This document shows, in pieces, positions 5,624 through 5,707 of a DNA stretch of 5,707 nucleotides (the first letter of the stretch is position 1; each line of letters begins with the position of its first letter). The DNA lies in the NCBI GenBank assembly GCA_007122185.1, contig SKUI01000045.1, positions 1 to 5,707 on the forward strand. The letters run 5' to 3'. The translations under genes were made by a program, and so were the position numbers. A model generated the notes under the pieces. It saw only the letters and a list, made by a program, of their open reading frames with translations, was not told where the DNA came from and did not search any database. This DNA is from Rhodothermia bacterium (lineage in GTDB: Bacteria; Bacteroidota; Rhodothermia; Balneolales; Natronogracilivirgulaceae).

Positions 5624-5707
5624 GAAACGTTTGTCCGGGTAAAAAAGTCTGAAAGGCGAAAGGGCTGAAGATAAGGAATTACTTGCGGATACGCCATTCA
5701 GCCGGAT

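Noticed and set aside
5679..5707. Possible C-terminal tail PAEWRIRK followed by TAA on the minus strand at the right edge
   Set aside because: Eight residues before a stop are too few to separate a real gene end from chance. The adjacent frames are also open or stop nearby.

Overview
The window holds three complete protein genes and the start of a fourth. In order they are: the N-terminus of a minus-strand NAD(P)-binding SDR/epimerase-like protein (1-133), a plus-strand MFS permease (404-1738), a minus-strand PKD plus beta-helix lipoprotein (ATG at 3802, stop at 1748), and minus-strand rimO (5555-4230). No RNA gene, mobile element or CRISPR array was seen.

Organism: a Bacteroidota/Balneolota/Rhodothermota-like bacterium is the best guess, by inference only. 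The reasons are an acidic surface-type lipoprotein with a PKD domain and 'GWWxG ... VIIEYGG' beta-helix modules, the near absence of Shine-Dalgarno sequences before all four starts, and moderately GC-rich genes separated by AT-rich spacers. No marker in the window fixes the genus.

Layout: the SDR and MFS genes diverge from a 270-base spacer (134-403) that contains several dyads. The MFS and lipoprotein genes converge with only 9 bases between their stop codons, so there is no room for an independent terminator. The lipoprotein gene lies downstream of rimO on the same strand, behind a 427-base AT-rich gap (3803-4229). That gap carries a 15-bp tandem repeat and three AATGA-type dyads. The length and content of the gap suggest that the lipoprotein has its own promoter and is not in an operon with rimO.

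Functionally the genes look unrelated: rimO is ribosomal housekeeping, the MFS protein is a transporter of unknown substrate, and the lipoprotein is an envelope protein. The most distinctive object is the lipoprotein. It has three tandem modules of about 194 residues, the last one cut short and ending with the only two cysteines of the mature chain besides the lipidated one. No new defence, mobile or biosynthetic system was found; this is a mostly ordinary chromosomal region.
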